Shown here: positions 8,498-18,972 of the stretch, in pieces
Layout: each line of letters begins with the position of its first letter
Numbering within the stretch: the first letter of the stretch is position 1
Origin: Brevibacillus fulvus
GTDB lineage: Bacteria; Bacillota; Bacilli; Brevibacillales; Brevibacillaceae
Reading direction: 5' to 3'
Assembly: GCF_016908525.1 (NCBI RefSeq)
Contig: NZ_JAFBEB010000012.1
Span: forward strand, 1 to 64,000
DNA length: 64,000 nt
Notes under the pieces: model-generated
Databases searched by the model: none
What the model saw: only the letters and a program-made list of their open reading frames with translations
Told to the model about the DNA's origin: nothing
Translations under genes and position numbers: made by a program

Positions 8498-9148
8498 TTA
8501 CTTTTGATTGCGGGGGATGACTTGCAAAAACTTTTGGGCAATGTCATCAACCGCTTCGCTTTTCATCCGGTAGCTGGCGCGGTTGGCGATCAACCGGGTC
8601 GTAATTTCACAAATGTGCTCCAATTCGATCAGTCCATTTTCCCGCAAAGTTTGTCCGGTGGAAACGATATCGACGATTCTGTCGGCCAAGCCGATGATTG
8701 GAGCCAGTTCGACGGAACCGTTCAATTTAATCACTTCTACTTGCTGGCCTTGCTCCCGGAAGTAACGGGAAGCAATTTTCGGATATTTGCTGGCCACCCG
8801 CGGCGATTCTGTTGGCTTCCAGCCCGGCAAGCCGGCAACCATCATGCGGCAATAGCCGATTTGCAAATCGAGCAGTTCGTAAACATCCCGTTCCTCCTCC
8901 AGCAGCACATCTTTGCCGACCACTCCGACATCGGCCACCCCGTATTCAACGTACGTCGCGACATCGGTAGGCTTGGCTAAAATGAATTGCAGGTTGGTTT
9001 CCGGCACGGGGATAATCAGCTTTCGCGATTCTGCCAAATCACTGGTGATCTGCAACCCTGCTTCTTGCAAAAAACCGACCGCCTCTTCAAATATGCGTCC
9101 TTTGGGCATGGCGATGGTGAGTTTTTGCAGGTTATCGGTCTGTTTCAT
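8498..9148 (-). CDS. hisG: HisG: ATP phosphoribosyltransferase catalytic subunit, short form
   Basis: A 216-residue HisG_S that catalyses the committed condensation of ATP and PRPP. It lacks the C-terminal regulatory domain of the long form and needs HisZ, encoded directly upstream. Motifs are [12 protein letters not shown] at the N-terminus, the [12 protein letters not shown] stretch and the PRPP-binding [15 protein letters not shown]. Start and hisZ stop overlap (TGATG), which supports coupled synthesis of the hetero-octamer. Confidence 0.96.
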   Translation of the reverse strand: MKQTDNLQKLTIAMPKGRIFEEAVGFLQEAGLQITSDLAESRKLIIPVPETNLQFILAKPTDVATYVEYGVADVGVVGKDVLLEEERDVYELLDLQIGYCRMMVAGLPGWKPTESPRVASKYPKIASRYFREQGQQVEVIKLNGSVELAPIIGLADRIVDIVSTGQTLRENGLIELEHICEITTRLIANRASYRMKSEAVDDIAQKFLQVIPRNQK

Positions 9149-10323
9149 CAGCCTTCCCTCTCCTCCGTCAAATCAATTATGGTCCAATCCGCCTGCTCTT
9201 GCCAAACAGCAAGCTCACCGCGATGTTCAAGCAGTCGGGTCACGACGATCGCTCCTGCGCTGCGCATCTGTTGCGCCCGCATAAGCGCTTCCTGACGATT
9301 GGCTGCTCCATAAATCAACAACGTTTTGGACGATGTCGGCACGTCGACCGCAGTCACTTGCATCAGTCGATCAACTTTAATGCCGAAGCCGGTAGCGGGA
9401 GCAGGACGCCCAAACTGGGCCAGCAGCTGATCATACCGTCCGCCGCTGACCAGCGGTGATCCAAGATCGGCCGCGTACCCTTCGAAAATAACTCCCGTAT
9501 AGTAATTCAAATGGCTGGTCAATTGGAAATCGAGCAGGACGTAATCAGTCAAGCCATATGCTTCCAGCGCTTCCCACAAAAGCGCGATCGTTTCGACAGC
9601 CTTGCGCGCTTTTCCATTGACGGTCAGTTCTCTGGCTTCTGCAATTTTTTCTTTTCCTCCGCGCAACTGCAGCAGTGCATGCAAGCGGTGGCGCGACCGC
9701 CCATCCAGCTCAAGCGAATCCGTCAAATGGCGATAGCCGACAAAATCGCGATCGGATAAAAACTGGCGCAGCTTGGCTTGCGCTCGTTCATCCGGTACAA
9801 TTTCCTCCAACAGGCCATCTGCAAAGTCTACATGACCGATGGCAATGCGAAAGGAAGGAACATTTACGGACTGCAGACAAAAGATGGCCAATGCAATCAT
9901 TTCGGCATCGGCATCGACGGAAGCGTCGCCGATCAGCTCGACGCCTGTCTGAAAAAACTCGGCGTTTCGTCCGGCTTCTTTTTCCTGAGCCCGAAAAATA
10001 TTGGCTTGGTAAAACAGACGAATCGGCAGTGGAACATCTTTATATAAGGAAGAGACAACCCTGGCTATCGGCGCCGTCATATCCGGACGCAATACAACCG
10101 TCTGTCCCTGTTTATCGAGAAGTTTAAACATGCGATCAGCCAACGTGGCGCTGGCTGCCCCAACTGTATCAAAATATTCCAATGAAGGAGTCAAAATCTC
10201 TTCGTATCCCCACTTCTCAATACAATGTCGCAGCTTCAACTCCAGATGGCGCTGTTTGGCTAGTGAATCTGGAAGAATATCTCGCATTCCCAACGGTTTT
10301 TCAAACACCAACGGCTTAGACAT
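9148..10323 (-). CDS. hisZ: HisZ: ATP phosphoribosyltransferase regulatory subunit
   Basis: A 391-residue class II aminoacyl-tRNA-synthetase-like protein related to HisRS. It has a catalytic-like core (motif 2-like [36 protein letters not shown]) but no anticodon domain function. It activates short HisG and mediates histidine feedback. It is the first gene of the his operon, after a GGAGGG ribosome site and the promoter at 10377-10405. Confidence 0.94.
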   Translation of the reverse strand: MSKPLVFEKPLGMRDILPDSLAKQRHLELKLRHCIEKWGYEEILTPSLEYFDTVGAASATLADRMFKLLDKQGQTVVLRPDMTAPIARVVSSLYKDVPLPIRLFYQANIFRAQEKEAGRNAEFFQTGVELIGDASVDADAEMIALAIFCLQSVNVPSFRIAIGHVDFADGLLEEIVPDERAQAKLRQFLSDRDFVGYRHLTDSLELDGRSRHRLHALLQLRGGKEKIAEARELTVNGKARKAVETIALLWEALEAYGLTDYVLLDFQLTSHLNYYTGVIFEGYAADLGSPLVSGGRYDQLLAQFGRPAPATGFGIKVDRLMQVTAVDVPTSSKTLLIYGAANRQEALMRAQQMRSAGAIVVTRLLEHRGELAVWQEQADWTIIDLTEEREG

Positions 10324-10376
10324 CGTATCCCTCCGCTACGCTTTAGTCTGCTAACAAAGTAAAGTATGTTAGTAGA

Positions 10377-10405
10377 AGATTATCACTAAATACGGATAGG
10401 GTCAA
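10377..10405 (-). promoter_or_regulatory. sigma-A promoter of the his operon
   Basis: Minus-strand TTGACC (10405-10400), 17-nt spacer, TAATCT (10382-10377). The leader of about 45 nt is too short for a T-box or attenuator, so no RNA control of the operon is visible. Confidence 0.75.
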
Positions 10406-10470
10406 CGATAACAAGAATTGTCGCACTTTTCAAACCAGTAATCGCTCTCAAAAGTTGTTCGGCAAAGAGG

Positions 10471-10502
10471 AAAAAAAGCTGCCGAGCGTTTATCTCGACA
10501 GC
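10471..10502 (-). terminator. intrinsic terminator after the secreted protein gene
   Basis: Minus-strand stem GCTGTCGAG / CTCGGCAGC (one G-U pair) followed by seven T. It separates this unit from the his promoter. Confidence 0.85.
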
Positions 10503-10515
10503 CTGAATGCCTTGT

Positions 10516-11199
10516 TTATTTTTTGACGCTGATGGAAACCGTCGTTTCTCCCTGACTGGTCTCATTGTTTACCGTGAAGGTCAGCTTATACGAACCGCTC
10601 TTTTTCGGGGTAAAGACGAACAACTTCTGATAAAAGCCATCTCGTTCCTCGTCAGCCAAAGGAAGCTCGTCCAGCAGTTCAGGATAGTTGCTGGAAAGTT
10701 CCGTCTTCTGATCCGTGTCAATCTGTGTAACCGGATATTTTACCAACAAATACAGCTGATCTCCCTGTTTCATCGTGGCCGTCAACGGACTGGCCGACAG
10801 CGAGATTTTGGCCCCTTCTACTTTGATCTCCTTGTCCACTTTGCCCAGCCAGGTTTTCCCTTTGGCATCGACGGCACTGATTTCATAGTGGATCTTGTAA
10901 GTGCCAACTTTGTCCGGTGTAAACGAACCGGTGGAAATGACTTTTTTCCCCGAGATTTCATGGGTGGCTTCGATCACATCTGCATCGCCATTTACGGTAA
11001 AACCGGCGGTAAACTGATCGCTTTTCTTGGTAGAGGCTGCTTCCAGCTCAATCGTATCTCCCAAATTAAACACTTTCTTGTTTGAATCCGTCGACAACTT
11101 GACGGTGAGCTTACCGGTGCTGCTGGCGGCAAATGCCGGCGAAACCGCCGTACCAATGAGCAACGCCATCACCAATAATGCCTTAAACCAAATTTTCAT
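10516..11199 (-). CDS. secreted protein with predicted beta-sandwich repeats, unknown function
   Basis: A 227-residue exported protein. I chose the ATG at 11199 (MKIWFKALLVMALL) after a GCGGAGG ribosome site instead of the longer open frame. The signal peptide ends near AFAASS. The mature protein alternates strand-like segments such as GKLTVKLSTDSNKKVF, GTYKIHYEISAVDAKG and GSYKLTFTVNNETSQG. This reads as two Ig-like beta-sandwich domains, the second starting near residue 120 (KEIKVEGAKISLSASP). No catalytic motif and no anchoring signal are visible. A wall-associated or accessory adhesion role is possible but unproven. Confidence 0.7.
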   Translation of the reverse strand: MKIWFKALLVMALLIGTAVSPAFAASSTGKLTVKLSTDSNKKVFNLGDTIELEAASTKKSDQFTAGFTVNGDADVIEATHEISGKKVISTGSFTPDKVGTYKIHYEISAVDAKGKTWLGKVDKEIKVEGAKISLSASPLTATMKQGDQLYLLVKYPVTQIDTDQKTELSSNYPELLDELPLADEERDGFYQKLFVFTPKKSGSYKLTFTVNNETSQGETTVSISVKK

Positions 11200-11307
11200 G
11201 CCAACCTCCGCTTTCATCCTTCTGCCATTTTTTCTGAAACACTGCCATTTTACGACAAAACTTTCCTGGCTACAACACTTCCGCTTCCTGTTGTATCGCA
11301 AGCCTGG

Positions 11308-11802
11308 CTACTGTGCCGAATCTCCTTGACGAATCACCTGCATCGGGTTGCCGCCGACGAACGCTCCGGCCGGCACATCCTTGTGTACGACAGTACCTGC
11401 TGCGACAATGGCCCCGTCGCCGATCGTCACCCCCGGCAAAATCGTAGAATTGGCACCGATCAAAACGCGGTCCCCGATGCGTACTTCGCCCAATCGGTAT
11501 TCCTCCACAAGATATTCATGCGCCAAGATCGTCGTGTTGTAGCCGATCACCGAATTCCTGCCAATCTTGATCAGTTCAGGGAACATAATGTCCATCATCA
11601 CCATCAGGGCCACAGCTGTATGCTCCCCTACTTCCATTCGCAGAAATGTCCGATACAGCCAATTTTTTAAGGAAGGAAACGGTGTATAACGGGCGATTTG
11701 TATGATCGCAAAGTTTTTGACCACTTTCCAGAAACTGACGGTGCGATAAAGCTGCCACAGCGGATTGGCTCCCTTTACGGTGTATCTTTTCGTTTGTCTC
11801 AT
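11308..11802 (-). CDS. left-handed beta-helix acyltransferase, YvoF type
   Basis: A 164-residue hexapeptide-repeat O-acyltransferase. The C-terminal half has the isoleucine-patch repeats ([49 protein letters not shown]) that build a parallel beta-helix and bind acetyl-CoA between trimer subunits. The ATG at 11802 follows AGGAG with good spacing and lies 16 nt past hprK. In B. subtilis yvoF also sits between hprK and hisZ, so the position supports orthology. The substrate is unknown; the lgt and ppaX genes found there in B. subtilis are absent here. Confidence 0.8.
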   Translation of the reverse strand: MRQTKRYTVKGANPLWQLYRTVSFWKVVKNFAIIQIARYTPFPSLKNWLYRTFLRMEVGEHTAVALMVMMDIMFPELIKIGRNSVIGYNTTILAHEYLVEEYRLGEVRIGDRVLIGANSTILPGVTIGDGAIVAAGTVVHKDVPAGAFVGGNPMQVIRQGDSAQ

Positions 11803-11818
11803 CTGCACTGCTCCTGTT

Positions 11819-12751
11819 CTACAGTTCGGAGTCGCTATCCTCAATCGCTTCAGCTTGTCTTTGGGTAAAGTGGACCGCTGCATTGAAGCCCATTCGCTTC
11901 AGCCGGAAATTCATCGCCGCCACTTCAATGATCACGGCAAGGTTCCGCCCAGGTCTGACGGGTATAGTAATAATCGGTATTTCCGTATCCATAATTTTGA
12001 TTTTCTCTTCATCCAGTCCGAGACGCTCGTATTGTTTGCGTTGCTCCCACAATTCAAGTTGCACGACCATGGCAATATTTTTCATACTGCGGACCGCTCC
12101 TGCGCCAAACATGGTCATGACGTTGATAATCCCGACCCCGCGGATTTCCAACAAATGCTGAATCAATTCGGGAGCGCTGCCCACCAGTTGTCCCCCTTGT
12201 GTTTGGCGAATCTCGACCGCGTCGTCAGCCACCAGCCGATGACCGCGCTTGACCAATTCCAAAGCCGCTTCACTTTTTCCGATGCCGCTTGCTCCCAAGA
12301 TTAACACCCCTACGCCGTAAATGTCGGTGAGAACACCGTGAATCGTCGTAGTGGGAGCCAACCGATTCTCCAGGAAGTTGGTCAACTTGCTGACCAACGT
12401 CGTGGTGGCCAACGGGGATTGCAACACAGGCACTTGCTTTTTCTCAGACACTTGCAAAATCTCTTCGGCAACCGGCAAGTTGCGGGAGATAACAATGCAG
12501 GGTGTTTCATCCGCCATCAAATATTCGATTCGCTGCAAGCGATCTTCGCGAGAGAGAGTCTCAAAGAACTTCACTTCCGTCAAGCCAAGCAATTGAATTC
12601 GGTCGGCCGGATAGTAGGAAAAGTAGCCCGCCAACTGCAACCCGGGACGACTTAAATCGGTTACGGCAATTTCCCTGCCCAAGCCCTCTTCACCGCTAAG
12701 CACCTTCATATGGAAATGTTCAACGACGTGGCTCACTTTTGTCTTACGCAT
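11819..12751 (-). CDS. hprK: HprK: HPr(Ser) kinase/phosphorylase
   Basis: A 310-residue bifunctional enzyme that phosphorylates or dephosphorylates HPr and Crh at Ser46 and thus controls carbon catabolite repression. The N-terminal domain spans about residues 1-130. The C-terminal kinase domain has the Walker A motif GASGIGKSE, the catalytic segment LVADDAVEI and the signature [10 protein letters not shown], followed by a helical tail. Length equals the family norm. A probable promoter lies at 12802-12831. Confidence 0.96.
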   Translation of the reverse strand: MRKTKVSHVVEHFHMKVLSGEEGLGREIAVTDLSRPGLQLAGYFSYYPADRIQLLGLTEVKFFETLSREDRLQRIEYLMADETPCIVISRNLPVAEEILQVSEKKQVPVLQSPLATTTLVSKLTNFLENRLAPTTTIHGVLTDIYGVGVLILGASGIGKSEAALELVKRGHRLVADDAVEIRQTQGGQLVGSAPELIQHLLEIRGVGIINVMTMFGAGAVRSMKNIAMVVQLELWEQRKQYERLGLDEEKIKIMDTEIPIITIPVRPGRNLAVIIEVAAMNFRLKRMGFNAAVHFTQRQAEAIEDSDSEL

Positions 12752-12801
12752 GTTTGTCCCCTTTCTCGCGGGTGTTGGATTCTGTGCGGTTTGTTTTCTT
12801 C

Positions 12802-12831
12802 ATTCTATCGAAATCGCCTTGCTCACGACAA
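12802..12831 (-). promoter_or_regulatory. probable sigma-A promoter of hprK
   Basis: Minus-strand TTGTCG (12831-12826), 18-nt spacer, TAGAAT (12807-12802). It lies downstream of the terminator of the preceding unit. Confidence 0.5.
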
Positions 12832-12843
12832 CTGTTCTGCATG

Positions 12844-12877
12844 AAAAAGGAGCCGCCGATTTCTGTCGGCAGCTCCT
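12844..12877 (-). terminator. intrinsic terminator after the YvlD-like gene
   Basis: Minus-strand stem GGAGCTGCCGA / TCGGCGGCTCC with one internal mismatch, followed by five T. Confidence 0.88.
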
Positions 12878-12899
12878 CTTCGCCAATTTCACGCTTCCG

Positions 12900-13259
12900 C
12901 TATTGTTTTCGTCCCACAATAAAGTCGATCATCCTGCTCAACAGGCTCATAAAAATCGCTGCCAAAATCGTGGTAACAATCGATTGCGGCCAATCCCCCA
13001 GTTCGAAGCCATCCACCAGTGCGGCAGTCAACGCAAAGGTGATCGCATTAATCACGAAGGAAAACAGCCCCAATGTCATCATCCTGAGCGGCAAGGTCAA
13101 CAAACGGATGATCGGCCGCACCAGCGTATTGACCAGCCCGAGAAGAAACGCCGCAACGATGGCGACGCCATAACTCTCAATCCGGATGTTTTCAAACACA
13201 TAACTGATAAACAGCAAAGCGATCCCGTTCAGCAAAAGCCGAATCAGCCAACGAACCAT
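12900..13259 (-). CDS. yvlD: small membrane protein, YvlD / phage-holin-IV-like family
   Basis: A 119-residue protein made almost entirely of four predicted membrane segments: WLIRLLLNGIALLFISYVF, VAIVAAFLLGLVNTLV, MMTLGLFSFVINAITFALTAAL and SIVTTILAAIFMSLLS. Such proteins, including B. subtilis YvlD encoded near hprK, belong to a family loosely named after phage holin IV but are chromosomal housekeeping genes of unclear role. It lies 12 nt after the HD hydrolase gene and ends at a strong terminator. Confidence 0.85.
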   Translation of the reverse strand: MVRWLIRLLLNGIALLFISYVFENIRIESYGVAIVAAFLLGLVNTLVRPIIRLLTLPLRMMTLGLFSFVINAITFALTAALVDGFELGDWPQSIVTTILAAIFMSLLSRMIDFIVGRKQ

Positions 13260-13271
13260 TTCTCTCTCCCC

Positions 13272-13913
13272 CTAGTAAACCCCGAGCAGCTCTTTCTGCC
13301 AGCGTTCGAAAAACTCCACCATGTAACGGTGTCGTTCCGCAGCAATCTGTTTCGCTGTCGGGGTAAACAGCCGTTCCTTAATCGTAACCAGTTTTCGGCG
13401 GAATTCCCGTTCTGGCGTATGTTGATCCGGCTGATCCGATTGCAGCGGCTGGCCAAGCACTCCGGAATAGGCAAAGGCCCTGGCCACGCCAATCGCCCCG
13501 ATGGAATCAAGCTTGTCGGCGTCAAACAAGATTCGCTCCTCGAGGGTGGCGGGCGGGTTTTGTTTGCGATAGCGATGCGTCAAGATCGCTTTTTGCACCG
13601 TTGCGATCAACGCTTCGCCGTAACCTTCGCTCTTTAATAAACCCCCCGCTTCCCGCGCGCTGATTTCCGCATGACACTCACCGGTCCGTCGTTCTTCGGC
13701 GCGACCGATGTCGTGAAGCAAAGCCGCCAAACGCAGCACTTCCATATCGGCGCCTTCTTCCTGGCCGATCCGCTCACAAAGAACCATCACCCGCCAGTTA
13801 TGGTACCAGTCATGCGCCGGGTCCTGCCCATCAAAATAACGCTTCGCTTGCGCCAGCAACTTGTTCGGCAAAGCAGCTTGCAGCGTTTCCCCATAATGCT
13901 GCCATCCAGTCAT
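13272..13913 (-). CDS. HD-domain phosphohydrolase, YedJ/YpgQ type
   Basis: A 213-residue single-domain HD hydrolase. The metal ligands are DPAHDWYHNWRV (first His), ALLHDIGRAEE (the HD dyad) and ILFDADKLDSIGAIG (distal Asp). This arrangement matches the E. coli YedJ / B. subtilis YpgQ group, which are metal-dependent pyrophosphohydrolases or phosphohydrolases acting on nucleotides. It is distinct from HD-GYP proteins and has no sensory domain. It is co-directional with uvrA upstream, with 25 nt between them. Confidence 0.85.
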   Translation of the reverse strand: MTGWQHYGETLQAALPNKLLAQAKRYFDGQDPAHDWYHNWRVMVLCERIGQEEGADMEVLRLAALLHDIGRAEERRTGECHAEISAREAGGLLKSEGYGEALIATVQKAILTHRYRKQNPPATLEERILFDADKLDSIGAIGVARAFAYSGVLGQPLQSDQPDQHTPEREFRRKLVTIKERLFTPTAKQIAAERHRYMVEFFERWQKELLGVY

Positions 13914-13938
13914 CGTATCCCCTCGCTCGCTTCGCGGT

Positions 13939-16806
13939 TTATTTGGAGATCAGTTCATTCATTCGCGCTTCCGTCCGCGCCCGATCCCGTTCGAGAACCG
14001 GCCCCAAAAAGCGACCGGTGTACGACAGTTCCGCTTTGGCGATCTCCTCCGGCGTACCGGTTGCGATGATTTGTCCGCCGCGGGTTCCTCCCTCCGGACC
14101 GAGATCGATCACATAGTCGACTGTTTTAATGACATCGAGATTATGCTCGATGACCAATACTGTATCGCCGTTTTCCACCAACCGCTGCAATACTTTCAAC
14201 AAACGATCGATGTCATCCACATGCAAACCGGTTGTCGGTTCATCGAGAATGTACAAAGTGCGGCCAGAGCTGCGGCGATACAATTCCGAAGCCAGTTTTA
14301 CCCGCTGAGCCTCGCCGCCGGACAGCGTTGTTGCCGGCTGCCCCAATTTGACGTAACCAAGCCCAACATCCAGCAATGTTTGCAGCTTGCGTTCAATTTT
14401 CGGCAAGTTGCGGAAGTACTCCAGCGCATCTTCAACCGTCATCTCCAGCACATCGGCGATACTTTTCCCCTTGTATTTGACTTCCAGCGTTTCCCGATTG
14501 TATCTCTTGCCGTGACAGACTTCGCACGGAACATAAACATCCGGCAGGAAATGCATCTCGATCTTGATAATGCCGTCGCCGCTGCAGGCTTCACAGCGTC
14601 CGCCTTTGACGTTGAAACTGAATCGTCCCTTTTTGTAACCGCGCACTTTCGCTTCGTTGGTTGAAGCGAACAAATCGCGAATGTCATCAAAAACGCCGGT
14701 ATACGTAGCCGGATTCGACCGCGGTGTCCGGCCGATTGGCGATTGGTCGATGTCGATGACCTTGTCCAAATGCTCCAGTCCGCTGATCCGGCGGTAGTTG
14801 CCCGGTTTCGCTTTCGCGCCGTTCAAATCGCGGGCCAGCGCTTTGTGCAAAATTTCGTTGACCAGCGTGCTTTTTCCGGAACCCGATACACCAGTCACCG
14901 CCACAAACAACCCGAGCGGAACTTTCATGGTGACGTTTTTCAGGTTGTTTTCTTTGGCACCTTCCACCGTAATCCACTTGTCGGTCGGTTTCCGTCGCTC
15001 CAGCGGAACAGGAATAAACTTGCGGCCGCTGAGATAAGCGCCCGTCAACGAGTGGGGACTTTGCATCACTTCCTGCGGCGTGCCGGCCGCTACGACTTGT
15101 CCGCCGTTAATCCCCGCTCCCGGCCCGATATCGATAATATAGTCGCAAGCCAGCATCGTATCTTCATCGTGCTCCACGACAATCAGCGTATTGCCCAGTT
15201 TGGTCATGTGCTCCAGCGTTTTGATCAGGCGGGCGTTATCCCGTTGATGGAGGCCGATGCTGGGCTCATCAAGAATATACAAGACTCCCATCAAGCTGGA
15301 GCCGATTTGCGTGGCCAGCCTGATCCGCTGCGCTTCTCCCCCGGAAAGGGTGCCCGCTGCCCGGCTCAACGTCAAGTAATCAAGTCCGACATCGATCAAA
15401 AATTGCAAACGGGCCTGAATTTCTTTCAAAATCAAGGCAGCGATTTTCGCATCCTTTTCATTCAGTTCCAATGTATCAACAAAATTGCGCGCGTCGACAA
15501 TCGACAAATCGGTCAATTCCGAGATATTGATCCCGTTCAGCTTGACAGCCAGGCTTTCCGTGCGCAGCCTTTGCCCCTTGCAAACCGGACAAGCCTTTTG
15601 CGCCATATAATCTTCGATCGTTTCCCGGATGTAATCAGAGCTTGTCTCCAGATGGCGGCGCTGCAAATTGGGAACGATCCCTTCAAACGGCACATTGGCC
15701 TCCCGCACCTGGCCAAACTCGTTTTCATAGCGGAACTGGATTTTCTCGCCGTCGCTGCCATACAGCAGCAATTTCACATGTTCGTCCGGCAATTCCTCAA
15801 ACGGAATATCCATGCGGATGTCGAAATGGCGGCAAGCCGATTCCAGCAATTGCTGATAGTATGTCGATGATTTTGGCTCCCAGGCTGCGATCGCTCCTTC
15901 CGAAAGCGATTTGGTCACATCCGGCACGACCAGCTCGGGATCGACTTCCAGCTTCATGCCAAGGCCATCACATTCCGGACAAGCGCCAAACGGACTATTG
16001 AAGGAGAAAATTCGCGGTTCCAGCTCGCCGATCGAAAAACCGCAAATCGGACAGGCGTGCTTTTCACTGAAGACCAGTTCTTCCTGGTCAATAATGTCGA
16101 CAATCACTTTTCCGTCAGCAAGCCGCAAAGCGGTCTCCAATGAATCAGCCACCCGGGCTCGGGCATCCGGTTTCACGACGATCCGGTCAATTACAACTTC
16201 AATGCTGTGTTTTTTGTTTTTCTCCAGCTTGATTTCTTCCGACAGATCGCGAGTCTCCCCGTCAACCCGCACGCGAACGAAGCCCTGCTTGCGAATATCC
16301 TCCAGCAGCTTGACATGCTCTCCTTTGCGGCCCTGAACCAGCGGAGCGAGAATTTGCAAACGCGTCCGCTCCGGATAATCCAGAACGCGATCGACCATTT
16401 GTTCAATCGTTTGCGACTGAATCTCAATGCCATGCTCCGGACATACCGGCTTGCCGATTCTCGCGTACAACAACCGGAGATAGTCATAAATTTCCGTTAC
16501 CGTGCCCACCGTTGAACGCGGATTGCGGCTGGTCGTCTTTTGATCAATGGATATGGCCGGCGACAGTCCTTCAATCGAGTCAACGTCCGGTTTGTCCATT
16601 TGTCCCAAAAATTGTCTGGCATAGGCGGACAACGATTCGACATAACGTCGCTGGCCTTCGGCATAGATTGTATCAAACGCCAATGACGATTTACCCGATC
16701 CGGACAAACCGGTCAAAACGACGAATTTGTCACGCGGAATCGTCACATCAATATTTTTTAAATTGTGAGCACGCGCCCCTTTAACGACGATATGTTCAAG
16801 TGGCAT
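13939..16806 (-). CDS. uvrA: UvrA: excinuclease ABC subunit A
   Basis: A 955-residue DNA damage sensor with two ABC ATPase modules, the partner of UvrB in nucleotide excision repair. Each half has a Walker A ([12 protein letters not shown] near residue 31; [11 protein letters not shown] in the second), an ABC signature (LSGGEAQR, twice) and a Walker B (YILDEPS and [11 protein letters not shown]). Zinc-binding cysteine pairs are CPICGF with CPECDG and CEACSGDG with CEVCHGKR. Full length. It lies 16 nt downstream of uvrB and shares its SOS-controlled promoter. Confidence 0.98.
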   Translation of the reverse strand: MPLEHIVVKGARAHNLKNIDVTIPRDKFVVLTGLSGSGKSSLAFDTIYAEGQRRYVESLSAYARQFLGQMDKPDVDSIEGLSPAISIDQKTTSRNPRSTVGTVTEIYDYLRLLYARIGKPVCPEHGIEIQSQTIEQMVDRVLDYPERTRLQILAPLVQGRKGEHVKLLEDIRKQGFVRVRVDGETRDLSEEIKLEKNKKHSIEVVIDRIVVKPDARARVADSLETALRLADGKVIVDIIDQEELVFSEKHACPICGFSIGELEPRIFSFNSPFGACPECDGLGMKLEVDPELVVPDVTKSLSEGAIAAWEPKSSTYYQQLLESACRHFDIRMDIPFEELPDEHVKLLLYGSDGEKIQFRYENEFGQVREANVPFEGIVPNLQRRHLETSSDYIRETIEDYMAQKACPVCKGQRLRTESLAVKLNGINISELTDLSIVDARNFVDTLELNEKDAKIAALILKEIQARLQFLIDVGLDYLTLSRAAGTLSGGEAQRIRLATQIGSSLMGVLYILDEPSIGLHQRDNARLIKTLEHMTKLGNTLIVVEHDEDTMLACDYIIDIGPGAGINGGQVVAAGTPQEVMQSPHSLTGAYLSGRKFIPVPLERRKPTDKWITVEGAKENNLKNVTMKVPLGLFVAVTGVSGSGKSTLVNEILHKALARDLNGAKAKPGNYRRISGLEHLDKVIDIDQSPIGRTPRSNPATYTGVFDDIRDLFASTNEAKVRGYKKGRFSFNVKGGRCEACSGDGIIKIEMHFLPDVYVPCEVCHGKRYNRETLEVKYKGKSIADVLEMTVEDALEYFRNLPKIERKLQTLLDVGLGYVKLGQPATTLSGGEAQRVKLASELYRRSSGRTLYILDEPTTGLHVDDIDRLLKVLQRLVENGDTVLVIEHNLDVIKTVDYVIDLGPEGGTRGGQIIATGTPEEIAKAELSYTGRFLGPVLERDRARTEARMNELISK

Positions 16807-16822
16807 GGATTCGTTCCTCTCC

Positions 16823-18799
16823 TTAAAGTTCGGCTTTCAATTCCAAAATCAGGTCGCGCAATTCGGCCGCGCGTTCGAACATCAGGTTTCGTGCTGCTTC
16901 CTTCATCTCTTCTTCCATTCGTTCGATCACCTGCAAGCGATCTTTTTTCGGCATCTTCTTGAATTCGGCATGCGGCAAATAATCCGCTTTCTCCTCGGCG
17001 ACACGGGTGGCCTCGATCACCTCGCGCACCGCCTTCTTCACCGTTTGCGGAGTAATGCCGTGTTTTTCATTGTAAGCGGTCTGAATGGCGCGCCGTCTCT
17101 CCGTCTCGCGAATCGCCGCCGCCATCGAATCGGTCATTTTATCAGCGTACATGATGACCCGACCTTCGGCATTCCGGGCGGCGCGGCCGATTGTCTGAAT
17201 CAGCGAGCGCTCGTTTCGCAGGAAGCCCTCCTTGTCTGCATCGAGAATCGCGACCAGCGATACCTCCGGCAAATCGAGCCCTTCCCGCAGCAAATTGATG
17301 CCAATAAGCACATCAAACTCGCCCAAGCGCAAGGAGCGGAGAATTTGCATCCGTTCGATCGTTTTGATGTCGGAATGCAAGTAACGCACCTTAATCCCGA
17401 TCTCCTTCAAGTAATCGGTCAAATCCTCGGCCATTTTCTTCGTCAAAGTGGTCACCAGCACCCGTTCATCCTTGGCGATCGTCGCTTGAATTTCGCCAAT
17501 CAGGTCATCGATTTGGCCTTTGATCGGCCGTACCGAGATCGTAGGGTCAATCAGGCCGGTTGGGCGAATCACTTGTTCAACCATTTCCGGCGTATGTTCA
17601 AGCTCATAAGGTCCCGGTGTTGCCGAAACGTAAATCGCCTGGCGGACTTTGTTTGCAAATTCTTCAAAGGTAAGCGGACGGTTATCGCGGGCGGACGGCA
17701 AACGGAATCCATGCTCCACCAGCACATCTTTGCGGGCGCGGTCGCCGTTGTACATGCCCCGCACTTGCGGCAAGGTCATGTGCGATTCGTCGACGATCAG
17801 CAGAAAATCATCCGGGAAAAAGTCCAGCAACGTATAGGGCGGATGACCAGGCGGCAGTCCAGTCAAATGGCGGGAGTAGTTTTCAATCCCGGAGCAAAAC
17901 CCCATCTCCCGCATCATTTCCAGGTCATAGCGCGTTCTTTGCTCCAACCGCTGTGCCTCCAGCAGTTTCCCGGCATCGCGCAGTTCAGCCAGCCGTTCCT
18001 CCAGTTCCGCTTCAATACTGGCGATGGCCAGCCTCATCTTTTCCTCACCGGTTACATAGTGGGACGCAGGAAAAATCGCCACATGGTCGCGCGTTCCCAA
18101 AATTTCTCCGGTCAACACATCAATTTCGGTAATCCGTTCAATTTCATCGCCAAAAAACTCCACGCGAATCGCTTGCTCGCTGCGAGACGCAGGGAAAATT
18201 TCCACGACATCGCCGCGTACGCGGAACGTCCCACGCGTGAAGTTAATATCATTGCGATTGTACTGAATATCGACAAGCCGATGCAAAATCTCGTCCCGTC
18301 CTTTTTCCATGCCGACCCGCAATGACAACAGCAGGTTCTTGTATTCCTCGGGAGAACCCAAGCCGTAGATGCAGGAAACCGAGGCGACGATTATGACATC
18401 GCGCCGTTCAAACAAGGCGCTCGTCGCCGAGTGGCGCAGCTTGTCAATTTCATCATTGATGCTCGCATCTTTTTCAATATAAGTATCGGATTGCGGGATA
18501 TATGCTTCCGGTTGGTAGTAATCGTAGTAGCTGACAAAGTATTCGACCGCATTTTGGGGGAAAAACTCGCGAAACTCGGCAGCTAATTGCGCCGCCAAAG
18601 TTTTGTTGTGGGCCATGACCAGGGTGGGTTTATTGACACGGGCGATGACCTGTGCCATCGTGAAGGTTTTCCCTGTTCCCGTTGCCCCCAGCAAAGTTTG
18701 ATGCCGTTTGCCGGCAAGCACCCCTGCGGTCAACTGTTCAATAGCGGTTGGCTGGTCTCCAGAAGGCTGGTATTCGGAAACCAATTGAAACCTATCCAT
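16823..18799 (-). CDS. uvrB: UvrB: excinuclease ABC subunit B
   Basis: A 658-residue helicase-like damage-verification subunit. Motifs in order are Walker [12 protein letters not shown], the beta-hairpin region [24 protein letters not shown]-type box DESHMTL, motif [14 protein letters not shown], motif [11 protein letters not shown] and the C-terminal UVR domain ([22 protein letters not shown]) that recruits UvrC. The start follows AAGGAGG. TATAAT stands near 18835-18840 with a weak -35, and a LexA-type box just upstream. Confidence 0.98.
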   Translation of the reverse strand: MDRFQLVSEYQPSGDQPTAIEQLTAGVLAGKRHQTLLGATGTGKTFTMAQVIARVNKPTLVMAHNKTLAAQLAAEFREFFPQNAVEYFVSYYDYYQPEAYIPQSDTYIEKDASINDEIDKLRHSATSALFERRDVIIVASVSCIYGLGSPEEYKNLLLSLRVGMEKGRDEILHRLVDIQYNRNDINFTRGTFRVRGDVVEIFPASRSEQAIRVEFFGDEIERITEIDVLTGEILGTRDHVAIFPASHYVTGEEKMRLAIASIEAELEERLAELRDAGKLLEAQRLEQRTRYDLEMMREMGFCSGIENYSRHLTGLPPGHPPYTLLDFFPDDFLLIVDESHMTLPQVRGMYNGDRARKDVLVEHGFRLPSARDNRPLTFEEFANKVRQAIYVSATPGPYELEHTPEMVEQVIRPTGLIDPTISVRPIKGQIDDLIGEIQATIAKDERVLVTTLTKKMAEDLTDYLKEIGIKVRYLHSDIKTIERMQILRSLRLGEFDVLIGINLLREGLDLPEVSLVAILDADKEGFLRNERSLIQTIGRAARNAEGRVIMYADKMTDSMAAAIRETERRRAIQTAYNEKHGITPQTVKKAVREVIEATRVAEEKADYLPHAEFKKMPKKDRLQVIERMEEEMKEAARNLMFERAAELRDLILELKAEL

Positions 18800-18868
18800 T
18801 TGGCCGTTCCTCCTTGTTCCTATTCCTCAACATTATATCACAATCATCAAAAAAATAAGCCTGGAATT

Positions 18869-18882
18869 CGAACAAATGTTTG
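18869..18882. promoter_or_regulatory. LexA (DinR) SOS operator upstream of uvrBA
   Basis: CGAACAAATGTTTG matches the Bacillus SOS box (CGAAC-N4-GTTYG) and stands just upstream of the uvrB promoter region. uvrBA is a known LexA target in B. subtilis. Confidence 0.75.
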
Positions 18883-18972
18883 TCTCATGTGTTTCATGCA
18901 TTTTTCCGATATAGAGAAGGAACACAAGTCTGCATTCAACAGACGCAGCATACAATGGGGAGGAACCCGGAG

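Noticed and set aside
10324-10515. T-box or histidine attenuator before the his operon
   Set aside because: The leader after the predicted start is about 45 nt and shows no T-box motif or specifier.
14743-15870. 375-codon plus-strand ORF opposite uvrA
   Set aside because: Shadow of uvrA, without start signals or motifs.
16805-18325. 506-codon plus-strand ORF opposite uvrB
   Set aside because: Shadow of uvrB; composition rich in H, R, Q and F as expected for an antisense frame.
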